Origin: Sipunculus nudus
Lineage: Eukaryota > Annelida > Sipuncula > Golfingiida > Sipunculidae
Reading direction: 5' to 3'
DNA: 64,000 nucleotides
NCBI GenBank assembly: GCA_026874595.1
Contig: CM049310.1
Coordinates: forward strand, 80,099,056-80,163,055
A program made the translations under genes and the position numbers. Below are positions 43,045 through 56,381 of the stretch, one piece after another. Numbering within the stretch: position 1 is the stretch's first letter; every line of letters starts with the position of its first letter. The notes beneath the pieces were generated by a model. It made no database searches and was not told the origin of the DNA. It saw only the letters and a program-made list of their open reading frames with translations.

Positions 43045-45360
43045 AACCCAAAACAGAGAAATTCAATAATGTAAATAAGAGTAATAGTAGCACAAGCACC
43101 CCCACTAACATCACCAACGACAAACTCAAGATCATACACATAAACACAAACAGTCTCACTACCAAAAAACAAAGTTTATTAAATTATTTAACAAAAAACA
43201 ACATACAAATTGCCCTCATTACAGAGACAAAACTTAAACCGGGTTCCCATTTCTCAATGGGACCCTATGATTTAATAAGAGCAGACAGAAACACAGGAGG
43301 CGGAGGGGGCACGGCCATTTGTATAGACAGACAATTAAACTACACTGTAAACAAATGGTTTGGTAATTTCAAAGCAGAAGCCCTCTCCGTGCGCGTAAAC
43401 AACGAACAAAACACAACCTCCCCCCTAGATATCATAGTTTATTACAATCCGCCACAAAACAAACTACAACCACAAATTTTCAAAAAAATAAGAAATATGA
43501 GTAAAAATTACATAATACTTGGGGACCTTAATGCCCCACATGAAACCTACGGCGCACGATATACAAACTAGTCTGGGAGAATATTAATGAACGAACTCTC
43601 AGACGGAAACCTAATATTATTAAATGACGATAACCCAACTTACTTCAACTCCGCAAACGGAGCGTGGAACATACTAGACCTCGCTCTAGCCACACCAGAA
43701 ATAGCCTTAAGATCGGAATACTATGTGGGAGACGATATAGGTTCTGATCATCTCCCGATCCATTTAGATGTAAACTGGGCACCACAGATCGCGCCCCGCA
43801 AAAAATTTAGAGACCTAAAAACGCAGACTGGAATAAATTCAAAAAATACACGGCTGAAAAAATGGCCGACCCTGATGAGGCCGACGTTATTACCCACCTC
43901 CAGATCGATAATCTGACATACGAGATGACCCAGTCCATCACCGAAGCAATTAACATAGTAGCGCCTGAGAAAATAAATAAAAATAGAAATTGGTGGCATT
44001 TCACGCCAAGAATTAGAGAACTTGTAAAGCTCCGACGCTGAGTCCGAAACGGACCCTCACGGGCGAAGCAAACCATTTATATAACATGATAAACAAACTA
44101 ACACAAAAAGCTATTTTAGAACAAAAACGGACACAATGGACAGAATACATAAATAACTTAGATGATAAAACAAACACAAAACAATTTTGGAACAAATTCA
44201 AACAATCCCAAACACAAGAACAAATCCTAGCACAGGGCAATCGGGGGGTCCATTTTTTAACCAAGATCATTCCAGGTTCAGAGCAGGCAGATCTACCACC
44301 GATCACATCCTCCGACTTAGCCAATCCATAACCACAGGCTTTAAACGCAGTCAATATACTCTCGCCACATTCCTCGATGTGGAAAAGGCTTTTGATTCCT
44401 TATGGTCAGACGGAGTCAGATACAAAATAATGCAATCCCATCTGCCGAATAAAATAATCAGATTAATCTCATCCTTCCTACACAACAGAACACTAAAAGT
44501 AAAAGTTAAAGGGACCCTATCACACGAAATAACACTTAAAGCAGGCACCCCCAGGGCTCTGTACTCAGCCCCCTTTTATACATAATGTACGTAAACGTCA
44601 TCCCCAAATCAGGACAACAACTGTGCGTATCACAATACGCTGACGACATTGCTATCTGGTGGACCGACACGAATCCAAAATACTCCAGAAATAAAGTACA
44701 GGCCCAACTACAAAGAATAGAAGACTGGTGCGACGACTGGAGAGTCCGCTTAAACCCCTCAAAAACACAAACTGTATTATTCACGAAAGCTAAAAAAACA
44801 AATATTTCGAGCCCCTAGAATTATTAGGAGAGGACCTTAAAGAACACAAAGAAGCAAAATTTCTAGGAGTAACATTCGACTCAAGAGCCACCTGGAAACC
44901 GCACATCGAGAACATAATACAGGGAATGTGGAACAGAGTAAATATTTTATAAGCTCTGTGCTACAAACATGACGGACCAAAATCAGAAACGGCCAGTTAC
45001 CTGTACAAGCAATGGATCCGCCCTATAGGCACATATGGGTCCATTGCGTTTCTAGGCGCAGGGAAAACAATGCTAAATAAATTAGAAATCACACAAAATA
45101 AAGCACTGAGAGCCATTCTCAGAACACAAAAACTAAGAAAAACAGACGAATTAAGAGAAAAAACAAACACCCCCAAAATCACTGAATATTTAAAAGAACA
45201 AGCAACAAACTCCTACGAAAGAATAAAAGATCTGGACACAATAAAACTCCTTAAATATCAACACGACTACACACAACCTAAATACAACACAAAAATAAAA
45301 TCCCCTCTAGATTACATTCTAGAAGGAAAAAAAATAAACAATAACAAAGTAAATAAATAA
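43045..45360 (+). pseudogene. Unit 3 ORF2: endonuclease and reverse transcriptase, extensively broken
   Basis: Damage in order: a TAG stop at 43569-43571; a frameshift near 43815; loss of about 10 nt near 44046; a deletion of about 555 bp at about 44241 joining TGQS to GGPFFNQ, which removes the linker and first reverse transcriptase blocks; a 1-bp loss in the C-run at 44551; a frameshift near 44806; and a TAA near 44949. YADD remains at about 44638. It clearly cannot act. Confidence 0.85.
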
Positions 45361-46353
45361 TAAAATAAATAAAATATATATAAAACATCTAAAACCGCAC
45401 ACACAAGCCTCCACATCGAAAGCTCAAAATACACTCACAAAAACAAGAGGTCAGCGATATGTGTCACGACCCCGCACCTGTAAACCGGCCTGACCTCCAT
45501 ACAACATACCCCGACCTTTGAGCAAAGGGGGGATCGAATCTGCAGAGGAAATTTACACCCCTGCAGCTAGCATCCCCTAATTTGCATATAAGGTCCCCAC
45601 AACAAATTAGCAGTACTAAGGCCCGTACCAATATCAACCTCATAATTAATAAACTTATAAATCCCCAAGTCTCAAAATAATTAAAAAACCCAAAAGAACT
45701 TCCTAAAATCTTTCACTCCCCCAAATTTCAAAATCAAAAACCAAATATTAACGATTTTACATAAAGATCAAAACTAAGGAAAAATCACTCCCGGCCCTCC
45801 AAAACTAATAAGCAAAACAACGCCCTGTACCAACTTTAGTAACCAAATTAACACACTTAAAATTAAAATACATCCCCAAATCACTCAAAACCCACAGAAC
45901 CCCACCTAGACTTAAACATTACGAAGCTCGGTAAATAAAAATAGAAATTTTGGAAAAAAATTAAGGCCAGAAAACCGTAAAAAATCACCCCGACCATCAA
46001 ATTAAACATCCGATCCTAGCTGCGGCGGGAACACTGCTTATCCCGCTGCAGCTGGCATCCCCTGTTTAGCATACAACATCCCTTAAAACATCAACTGACA
46101 GGTCAGATCAAGGCACTAGGCCGGGGCCGCGACCTACATTTAAAAGACCCCCAAGACACCCCATCCCTCCACACAAATTAGTAACTAAACAGTGGCCCGT
46201 ACAATCTTTAGGAACAAAATAAACATACTTAAAATAAAAAAAGAAGCTCAAAAACAACAGAACACACAAATCTATATCCAAATTCTAGTTTTATAAAATT
46301 TCATCGAAAAATAATAAAAAACATAAGAAATATCAGGCCCAGAAAACTAGAAA
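45361..46353 (+). repeat. Unit 3 3' UTR, first part
   Basis: Modules at 45532-45587 (octamer ATTTGCAT at 45580-45587, then TATAAGG) and 46007-46071. No cargo genes, as in unit 1. It is cut at 46353/46354 by an insertion. Confidence 0.7.
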
Positions 46354-48253
46354 CAAGGGACCTATGGGTCACTATGCTCAGCTGAAGTTGACCTTGAAGG
46401 TAAAAATCTAAAATAATATCAAATGGAGATGCTGTGTAAGAGGAAGAGGTAATAAAGGCCATGATTGGTTTATATGATTGGTTTGTATTGATGAGCAAGA
46501 AATTGTTGCAAATAATATTTTGTGACCTGACCATGTGTTTCCTAATGTTGAAATTGAAGCATGTGAGCAGTTTGTGAACAAATGATCTGTAATATTACCA
46601 TGATCATTAGTTGGCTTTTTGATTAACTGTTGACATTTCAGTAGTTTACACATTTGTTCAATTGAATCTATTTTTTGTATAATATATTTTAATAAATATA
46701 AATGTATTTTTTTAATGAAATTTATACAGCTGAAATATAACTAATTAACAACATAAAACAGGGCAAACAAAGCCTGATCTCAAATTCTGCTGAAGCAGGA
46801 AAATAATGAACAAATGTTTGTATTGAATCCTCATTTTTTTATTACATCAATTTTTTTTATTATAAGTTTATATTTCTATACATTTCCAATATAACATATA
46901 TATCCGAATATAAAAGTTGTTTCATAATTCTTAATTGCATCATCATAAATCTCAATCTTGTCAGATAACACCACAACATGCATATAAATGTTTATTTATT
47001 TTTTACCACAAAAATATATCTTTTAAACCTGCAAAACAATAAATATCTTAAAATAATACCTGATTAAGATTTCACAATTTTTAAATGTGTCTTTATTTAT
47101 CCATAATGTGCATCAAATTTTTAAATTTAAGCATACCAATGGGTTCAATTATATTTGTTAAAATCATTTAAAAGAAAATTGATTTCTTTAAAAATGCCAC
47201 ATTACACAACATTGCATCTTCTGGATTACACCTTGAATTACCTTTTCAAGGAAAGTTTTTGCATATCTGAGTGGAAACAGCATTACAATGAAGGAGATAC
47301 AATGCAGTAATTACAATTACTGCATAACACTTGGTGGGTTGGGTTTGCCGGGGGGGGGGGGGGGGGGGGGGGTCGATTGGTGATATGAGAATAACTGTAC
47401 ACCTGTCACAGCAGGGGATCTCCCCCAGTGACTGTAACAAATCAGAAACCCTAGCATAGCTGACTTCCATTGACCTGGAGTGGGACCCTGCATCTGTAAA
47501 CTGTAATCAAAGCAAATGACTACAACCGAGCCTCAAGAAAAAAATCAATAACTAGCCTAATTTTCAAGCTTTTATTTTCAAATTTAAGATTTAAACAAAT
47601 TAAATATTTATGTTTACATGCTGTGAAAATTAAATCAATGGTACTAACAGAAAAAAAAACGTGCCATGGTCAAAGTTGGGCAAAATTTAAGATACTGATT
47701 TTATTATTATGCGAATAACTTAAAAAATTTACAAAATTCAGATCTAATTTTGGGTAAACAATTGAATCTTAATTAAACATAGTTATATACTTGGGAAAAT
47801 AGACTCTAGTTTCAAAATTTTTCATGTTAAGTGAGTAAGTATTTTTTCTGATTTTTTACAAAGTACATTATGTTTGGGCCCATAACTTAAAGAATTTATA
47901 CTTAACAGACTTAATTTCTGGCATGTACATAGAAACTATATAGAGGAATATTTATGGTAAATATGAGGAAAAACAGATGAGTGGTTATGATATTAGGCAG
48001 TCCTGAAGTGTGAATATAGGTTTTTAATAAAAAATTGAGGTTTTTCCTTAATTTCTCAAAGGAACGAAGTTGCAAAGACCCAGTTTTCGGCTTGGTAGGA
48101 GATCTTGGGGACATCTAACATTATGCTGAATTTTGGATTCCTAGGTCTTACGGTTTCAAAACGTGCCACATCTACGGACGGACGGACAGACGGACGGACG
48201 ACGGACAATGGACCACGACTATAGCTCAGATGACTTATAGTCAGCTAAGCTAA
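46354..48253 (-). mobile_element. Non-autonomous rolling-circle-like element in the unit 3 3' UTR
   Basis: Begins CAAGGGACCTATGGGTCAC and ends CAGCTAAGCTAA. Removing it leaves TAGAAA+AAACACC, exactly the length of the unit 1 counterpart near 34560, so there is no target duplication. It contains a run of 23 G (47350-47372), a GACG-rich microsatellite near 48175 and no coding sequence. Confidence 0.65.
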
Positions 48254-50039
48254 AAACACCCCGACCATCAATCAAACATCGGATCCCAGCTGTGGCGGGA
48301 ACAAAACTTACCCCGCTGCAGCTGGCATCCCCTGATTTACATACCACATAACTTAATAATTAACCAACAGGTCAGGCCAAGGCACTAGGTCAGGGCCGCG
48401 ACCTGCATTCAATGACCCACGACCCTCAATACACCCCATCCTTTCACACAAATTTGTAACCAAACAACGGCAAGTACAAGTTTTAGGAACGAAATAAACA
48501 CACTTGAAATAGAAATAGAAACTCGAAATTTACGGAACCCATAAAACTCTATCCAGACTACAACCTTACGAAATTTTGACGTAAATAAACAAAAATCGTT
48601 AAAAATATTAGGCCTAGAAAAATAGCAAAAACGCCCCGACCATCAATCAATCATCGGATCCTAGCTGCAGAGGAACAGTACAGTACCTGTACTCCTCTGC
48701 AGCTGGCATCCCCTAATTAGCATATCAGCCCCGCCCCCCGACCAAACTGACTCCCAAATAACATTACAATAAAAATAAACCACAAAATCACCCGTTTTCT
48801 AACAAAGCGAAAATAAATTCACCCGTAAAAATAAATAAAGGCACCCGCCCCAACATAACATCAAATAAAAACTACACACGAACACATAGTATAATAAAAA
48901 AAAAAACACAAAAAAAAACAGATCCCACTCCACTTGCCCCCCCCCCCCCCCCTAAAAACCGAACACAAAATTAGAGGTCACATAAAAGAGCGCAAATCGC
49001 TTCCGCTCCAAACCAAACACCTATCACTCCATTAAAATAAAACCTTCCCAAGCACTATAAAAACAACAAAACAACATCATTATACCCAATCAACACTTTA
49101 TTAAAAATAAAACAACACAAATCGAAGACAAAGTGTCCAAACCTGGGCACTATTATTGTCTAAAGATTTATTTAAAAACACCCACACACAAACACCTTTA
49201 ATAAAATAAAAACCAAACAAAGCCAGATCTACCTCCCTACAAAACAGGACAGTTGAGTTGCCAAACGGTGGACAACGTCCGAAAAATAACCAAAAAACCC
49301 CAGAGTATTAACAGCAGGGCCCGTATCATTACCCTCTTGCTGGTAATTACTCTCATAAACCCTCCAATCCCCCCCTCCCCCACATAAATAAATAAATTAG
49401 CAAACGGGTAGCTGAGTTGCCAAACGGTGGACAGCACCCACAAAACAGCACCAGGACCCCCCCCCCCCCCCCCTGTACTTAAAACAACATTGACAAGCCC
49501 TCCCCCACATGCTATAACACCCCCCCCCCTCTACATCAATACAAAATAAAGTAAAAACCATAAACAACACAAATCAAAGACAAAAAGCCCAAACCGGGAC
49601 ACTACTATTGTCTGAGATTTATTCATAACACAATCATCCTAAATTAAAAAAAAAAAAAAAAAAAAACACACTTAACGTCCCCAAATATGGGATGAGTAAT
49701 TCGCAGGCTCGGTCGGGTTGCGACTTACCTCCCCCCAAATATATAACAAACAAAATAAACACAGAAACTACAAGGAACATAAAACAACAAATACTCAGAA
49801 ACATACAATAATTTATTAAAAAACCAAAATAACATAAATCGAAGACAAAGTGCCCAAACCAGGACACTATTATTGTCAGAGATTTAATTAAAACACAACT
49901 CTGAGAATACATATCCACCGACACAACACCGCTCCACTAACCAATACTAATACACCCCCAATTAGAATAGAACCATACTAAACCCATGTATATAAAACGC
50001 ACCATACTGTTTTATACACCATTAACTTTTAGTTTTAAC
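48254..50039 (+). repeat. Unit 3 3' UTR, second part
   Basis: Modules at 48278-48343 and 48652-48724; the latter has a perfect 12-bp stem AGCTGCAGAGGA/TCCTCTGCAGCT. The 240-bp repeats start near 49119, 49570 and 49836, with an extra diverged segment between the first two that includes C-runs near 49458-49472. Confidence 0.7.
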
Positions 50040-51531
50040 AAAAAAAAAAAAAAAAAAAAAAGAGCACAACTCATGTAAATACACCACCTCACTCATCATT
50101 TTTCATGCACACTAACCCACTTTTTACAATTTTTACCAGTTTTCACCCTTTTGTTTTTGTATTTTTCACAATATCGACACAATATCTGGTTATCCGACGC
50201 TCATATATAAGATATAATTATTGAGTTTATTAGTAATTACAGCTTTCTCCGGCAAGAACAGTGGCATGGAAACTGAAGCCGGCCACTAGCAGGTGGATGG
50301 AAACCGATGCCGCCACCAGCCTCAACTATCCCTGCCCCATTCCTCTCAGTCTGCGCTTGTATAAAAATACTTCTTATAAGTATTTCCTATAAAAGTACAT
50401 GATCATAAATATTTCTTAAAAATATTTATGTGATACTTAATATAAAAGTACAAACTGAGAGCCCCACCGGCCGACCAGATTTCTAACGATAAAGATATCT
50501 CCTACAGATATCTCCTTTAGGCCAATATAAGGGTAAATGATCATGAGGAATTTTCTTAAAAAATCCCATGTGATACTTATAAAATTATAAAGAAATCTAC
50601 CCCCCCCCCCCCCCACCACGGACAACAACTACCCCTGACAACCACCACCAACAGCATCCGACACTAACGCGCAAGTCCAGCGGCAGCCCACCTACACCAC
50701 CAGCGGAAGACTAGAGGGCACGCAGACGAGCGCACACCCCATCCGCCCACTGACAGCAACTTCCTAGACGACTACCCAGACCAACACCAGGACAGCTCCA
50801 GACAGACCAGACAAGACCCCCCAACAGTCCTTTTTTAGGACTACCCCCCCAACAGTACTATTTAGGACTAATCGATCACTCATCGACCTGGCAGCGGACA
50901 GAGAGACAACTTTAGGTCCGCTGCCTGCCACAAGACCAAGACCTCAAGACCAAGCCTAAAGACCAAGACAAGACTGCATGGTAGCCCTGGGACAAGCAAA
51001 GAAGAAGACAAGACCACCCAGACAGCCGGAACCCAAGCCAAGACAAGCAAGACAAGTCAAAATTCCCTGACAGTGGGCAGACAGACAACTTTAGGCCCAC
51101 TGCTCGGGGACCAGCTGAAGACCAAGCCAAGACAGCCTGCCCGATCCAAGTCACAGGAAGTCCGGCTCTTCGCAGTAGGAGTTGTTCTGTCGGCGGTCTG
51201 GGTTTCCCTGCTTCTGTTCAGGTCTCTCTGTTGTGGTGCGCATTCTGCTCGGGGATGTCGCTCGCGATTGGGTTCGTGGGGGCAGGGGCTTTGCTGCTGA
51301 TATCCGTGCGGTGAGTGGCCCGCTCGGGGCTTTGTGGGTGTGGATGATGTAGCTTTCGTGGTCACCGGTGCGGGTGCATGCTGGTGGCTCTTGGCGGCTC
51401 CTTGGCTTGGCTTGTGTGGCAATTTTCGGCATCAAAATTATAGTCTAAAGAGACAGGCCGGGGCGGTGGTCCCAGACCACCTCAACCGTGTCTGTCTAGT
51501 GACTCAAAATACTAGATCTAGTCTAGTCTAG
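50040..51531 (+). mobile_element. Unit 3 A-run, terminal domain and tail
   Basis: A-run of 22 A (50040-50061). Stem-loops at 50826-50842 (5-nt loop) and 50854-50869 (one mismatch); paired-loop hairpins at 50890-50925 and 51071-51102; tail of TCTAG units ending 51531. Confidence 0.75.
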
Positions 51532-51731
51532 CTCCACATCGGCACTTGCTCCCTGATTGCCGTAGTGTACGGACGTCAGCGAGCCACTCCAGCGCCCATG
51601 CACTCATCAGCCAGATCAACTAGCCAGCTACGATTGATCAACTCAACACTTTAATTAGCATCGTGTTAGTTCAGGCATACTATACACTTTGTGTTTAGTC
51701 TGTCTGGGCCGGCCGGTGCCACGTCCCAAAC

Positions 51732-51747
51732 AGTCCTTCTTAGGACT
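51732..51747 (+). promoter_or_regulatory. Histone-like stem-loop in the 5' UTR of unit 4
   Basis: AGTCCT-TCTT-AGGACT; the stem is kept and one loop base differs from unit 1. Confidence 0.6.
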
Positions 51748-52001
51748 ACAACTACAGAGACTCAACAGATTAAAAGACACAGAATACTACAAGTTACTAC
51801 AAGACACAGATACAAGAAACAGATACAAGACACAGTTACAAGTCAGATACACACACAAAACACAGCAAAGTAAGTAACATTTACATAAGCGCATGCACTC
51901 TGTATCCTGGAACAGGTAAGATTTACTAGCACTACTAAACCAATCCAAACAAACACAGAAACAAACATACACATCAGCGGGGGCCAACCTGCAATAGCAA
52001 T

Positions 52002-55000
52002 ATGGCCGCCCGTACAGAAAACAAACTTATCCCCACAGTGGACTTTATGGACACATGTAGGGATAAAGTAAACAGAACCAAAACAACCAAACAAACAGCA
52101 GCAAAATCAAAATTGAACAAGGAACTAAAGAAAAAACAAACAGCCAACCAAAAACAAAACGGAGACGAAACGCAAGCTTTCATAGTGTTTCTACAAGAAA
52201 CAATAGCAAAACAAAACAAAGAACTTTCAGAACAAAAAGACCAAATCAAACTATTAACAAACGAAATCAAAGAAATGCGGCAAATCATAACAGGAAAAAA
52301 CAACCAAAAAACAATCAACCCAGAACAAACAACTGACTCACATGCAACAAACACAACAAACCAAGACAAACAGACAAAACCACAACAACCAAAAAACGCA
52401 CCAGAAACCAGCAAAACAACACCCAAACTACAGTGCTGTGAATCAGCACTAGAAAAACTCAATACGGAAAACAACACAAACAAAACACAAAAACCCAACC
52501 AACCACCAGCTAAAAGAAAACTAAAACTAGCGGGCGTGACTCCAGCCCCCATACAGATACAAATGATTAACAGAACAACAAAGCCCACAGCCTCCCCGAA
52601 ATGCAAGGAAATCTCCCCAACCGCAGAATACAAAACCAAAACTGAATCACCAAAATCCGTAAAAAAACAAAAAACATCAACCATCCTGCAACAAAACACA
52701 CCACCACCTACAAACCAACCAACAAACAACGAAAATCGCACCAAAAGCAACACTGACGAAACAGAAATGGACACACAACCCGCCCCGCAAAATACAACAA
52801 CTGAAACAAACAAACAAACAAACCACCAAAAAACCAACAAAGGGAATCATCAAGGGCGTCCCTGAAGAAATTAACACACAAACAACTAGATGTGTCGGAA
52901 CGACACGAATGCCCCCGCCTTGGGCAAATTAGAAACATTTGTAAAATTTGGAAAATTTTTTAAGTTCAGGAGGTGTCGTATGGTCAAAAGTAGGTCAACA
53001 AGGGCAAAATGCAAACTCGATCTGTAACGGGTCATTATCAAGCAACACACCAAAAATCATGCCAGTATATGCAGGCATTGTGAAAAAAAGTCCATACATG
53101 TGCATTTTCCATAAAAATTTCTGTCTTTCATGAAATTTTCTATGTTTAGGATCCGTAAAACAATCAAAAGTAGGTCAACCAGGATGAAACGCAAACTCGA
53201 TCTGTAACTGTCATTATCTGCCCACACAAAAAAAAATCAGGGTGGTATCTGCAGGCATTGAGGAAAAAAAGTCAGTACATATGCATTTGTTATGAAAATT
53301 TATATTTTTCATGAAACTTTCTATGTTCAGAGGCAGTCAAATGGTCAAAAGTAGGTCAACTGAGACAAAACAAGAACTCGATCTGTAACTGGTCATTATC
53401 TGCCTACACACCAAAAATCAGGCCCATATCTGCAGGTACTGCGAAAAAAAGTCCATACATGTGCACCTTTTTTATGAAATTTTCTTTTTTATGAAATTTT
53501 CTATGTTAGAGCACTGTCAAACGGTCAAAAATAGGTCAACTGGGACAAAACGTGAACTCCATCTGTAACTGGTCAATATCTGCCGACACACCAAAATTCA
53601 GGCCAATATCTGCAGGCATTGCGAAAAAACGTCTGTACATGTGTATTTGTCATGAAATTTCATATTTTTCATGAAATTTTCTATGTTCAGGAGCCGTAAA
53701 ACGGTCAAAAGTAAGTCAACCAGGACGAAACGCAAACTCGATCTGTAACTGGTCTATATCTGCCCACACACCAAAATTTAGGCCAATATCTGCAGGCATT
53801 GTGAAAAAAAGTCCATACATGTGTATCTGTCATTAATATTTCTATTTTTCATGAAAATTTCTAAGTTTAGGGGCCGTAAAACGGTCAAAAGTAGGTCAAC
53901 CAGGACGAAACGCAAACTCAATCTGTAACTGGTCTATATCTGTCCACACACCAAAAATCAGGCCAATATCTGCAGGCACTGAGAAAAAAAAAACGTACAT
54001 GTGTATTTGTCATGAAATTTCATATTTTTCATGAAATTTTCTATGTTCAGGAGCCGTAAAACGGTCAAAAGTAGGTCAACCAGGACGAAATGCGAACTTG
54101 ATCTGTAACTGGTCTATATCTGCTCACACACCAAAAATCAGGCCAATATCTGCAGGCATTGCGAAAAAAAAATCCGTACATGTGTATCTGTCATGAATAT
54201 TTCTATTTTTCATGAAATTTTCTAAGGTTAGGAGCCGTAAAACGGTCAAAAGTAGGTCAACCGGGACCAAACGCGAACTTGATCTGTAACTGGTCTATAT
54301 CTGCCCACACACCAAAAATCAGGCCAATATCTGCAGGCATTGCAAAAAAGTCCGTACAACTGTTTCATTTCGGAATGACGGAAGGATGGAATGACGGAAT
54401 GACAGAATGACAGAATGACGGAATGACGGACATGGGTAAAACTATATGCCCCGGCCACTTTGTGGTGGGGGCATAATAAAAGAAACCCTAACAAACATTG
54501 GGGTCACAGAGGCCCACAGACTCGGCAAAAGCAGAGTTGTAAAACTCACTTTTGCCACCCCAGAAAAATACACTACAGCACAACAAACAAACATCAAATT
54601 AAACAACATAACCTACATAATAACAAAATACGAATAGCTGAGTGAAGTAGCGCAATGCTACAACTGCCAAAGATTTGGCCACTCAGCCAAAACCTGCAAA
54701 CAGCCCCCCAGATGCCTCCGTTGCGGTACTCAGGGCCACACCCTGAAAGACTGCAACTCACCTAAAACTGAAGCGCAATGCGCAAATTGTAAAGGGCAGC
54801 ACATCGCCAGTTTTAAATCATGCCCAATATACAAAAAAGCTAACTCAGACCACAGAAAAAATGAAAAAATCAATAAAGAAAAAACAAATAAAACTCTGCT
54901 ACTCCCCGCCCCCGTACCCGCCCGCCAAGCATGGGTCCAAAATCCCATCCCCACCCCACCCCCCCCAAATCATTAACAACTCAAGAAATGAAACACAAGC

Positions 55001-55205
55001 AACCAAAAACATGACTTACCTTGCCATGACCATTAAAGAACTCCTCCCAGAAAAAACTATGTCAGAAATCTGCAACATACTTGCAGTAGGGCACAGACAA
55101 GCCTACCACTTCACAGTGCATCCACGCACTGTTGAAGAAAACATTAGAAAAATAAAACAAATAAACAACAAATACAGGCAGGAATTCCCTGCATTATCCC
55201 GCTAA
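52002..55205 (+). pseudogene. Unit 4 ORF1: Gag-like protein split by an insertion
   Basis: The first part (52002-52885, MAARTENKL start) is 70-90 percent similar to unit 1 ORF1. The second part (54477-55205) holds the pre-knuckle domain, three knuckles and the C-terminal EFPALSR. Excising 52886-54476 restores the reading frame across the junction (N-T-Q-T then I-K-E-T). Independent damage includes a TAG at about 54634 where unit 1 has GAG, and C-run frameshifts near 54960. Confidence 0.85.
52886..54476 (-). mobile_element. Rolling-circle-like element with about 185-bp internal repeats
   Basis: Plus-strand ends CTAG + hairpin (52892-52906) and GGGGCATAA. About eight tandem modules of 180-190 bp (phrases 'gccgtaaaacggtcaaaag', 'ggccaatatctgcaggcat') fill 52950-54360, then a short GAATGACG microsatellite. 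Inserted between A and T of unit 4 ORF1 without duplication. Same family as 1933-2402. Confidence 0.75.
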
Positions 55206-56381
55206 AACAACTCAAAAACATCAAATTCAATATTGTAAATAATAATAATAATAGTAGTAATACTAACAACCCCCCTAACACCCTAAACGACAAACTCAAG
55301 ATCATTCACAAACACAAACAGCCTGACCACCAAAACACAAAGTTTATTAAATTATCTAACAAAAAACAACATACAAATTGCTCTGATAACAGAAACAAAA
55401 CTCAAACCGGGTACCCATTTCTCGATGGGACCCTACGACCTAATCCGAGCAGACAGAGAGACAGGAGCCGGAGGGGGCATATCTTTGTATAGATAGACAA
55501 ATAAATTACACTATAAACAAATGGTTCGGTAATTTTAAAGCAGAAGCCCTCTCTGTGCGCATAAACAACGAACAAAACACAACCTCCCCCCTAGATATAA
55601 TAGTTTATTACAATCCACCACAATTACAACCGCAAATATTAAAAAAAATCAGAAATAACAGTAAAAATTATATAATCCTCGGAGACCTGAACGCCCCTCA
55701 TGAAAATTACGGCGCACGATACACAAACGAGTCTGGGAGAATATTAATGAACAAACTCTCAGACGGCAACCTAATATTATTAAATGACGAAACCCCGACT
55801 TAAACTCCGCAAACGGAGCGTGGAATATACTAGACCTCGCTCTAGCCACGCCAGAAATAGCTATAAGTTCGGAATACTATGTGGGAGAAGATATAGGTTC
55901 AGATCATCTCCCGATCCATTTAGATATAAACTGGGCACCACAGGTCGCGCCCCCTAGAAAATTCAGAGACCTGAAAAACGCAGACTGGGAAAAATTCCAA
56001 AAACACACGACCGAAAAAATGACCAACCCTGATGAGGTGGATGTCATTACCCACCTCCAGATCGATAACCTGACCTACTAGATGACCCAGTCCATCACCG
56101 AAGCCATTAATATAGTAGCGCCCGAAAAAATAAAAACAAAAACTGGTGGCACTTCACGCCCAGAATCAGGGAACTTGTAAAACTCCGTCGCAGAGTCCGA
56201 AATTATCAAAAACGGGCCCGCACGGCCGAAGCGAACCATCTATATAACAGAATAAATAAACTAACACAAAAAGCTATCCTAGAACAAAAACGCACACAAT
56301 GGACAGACTACATAAATAGCTTAGATGATAAAACAAACACAAAACAATTTTGGAACAAATTCAAACAATTTTCAAATACGA

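Larger units (their letters stand above)
40891..51531 (+). mobile_element. Unit 3: retrotransposon of the unit A subfamily, with a 1.9-kb insertion
   Basis: Starts CTCCACATCGGCACT after the unit 2 tail. ORF1 and leader are of the unit A subfamily; ORF2 is heavily broken. The 3' UTR has modules at 45532-45587, 46007-46071, 48278-48343 and 48652-48724, interrupted at 46354-48253. A-run 50040-50061, then terminal domain and tail (to 51531). Without the insertion its length is about 8.7 kb. Confidence 0.82.

Noticed and set aside
52950-54360. Regularly spaced repeats that could suggest a CRISPR array
   Set aside because: Units are about 185 bp and diverged along their full length, with no short constant repeat/unique spacer pattern and no cas genes; they are internal repeats of a eukaryotic element.
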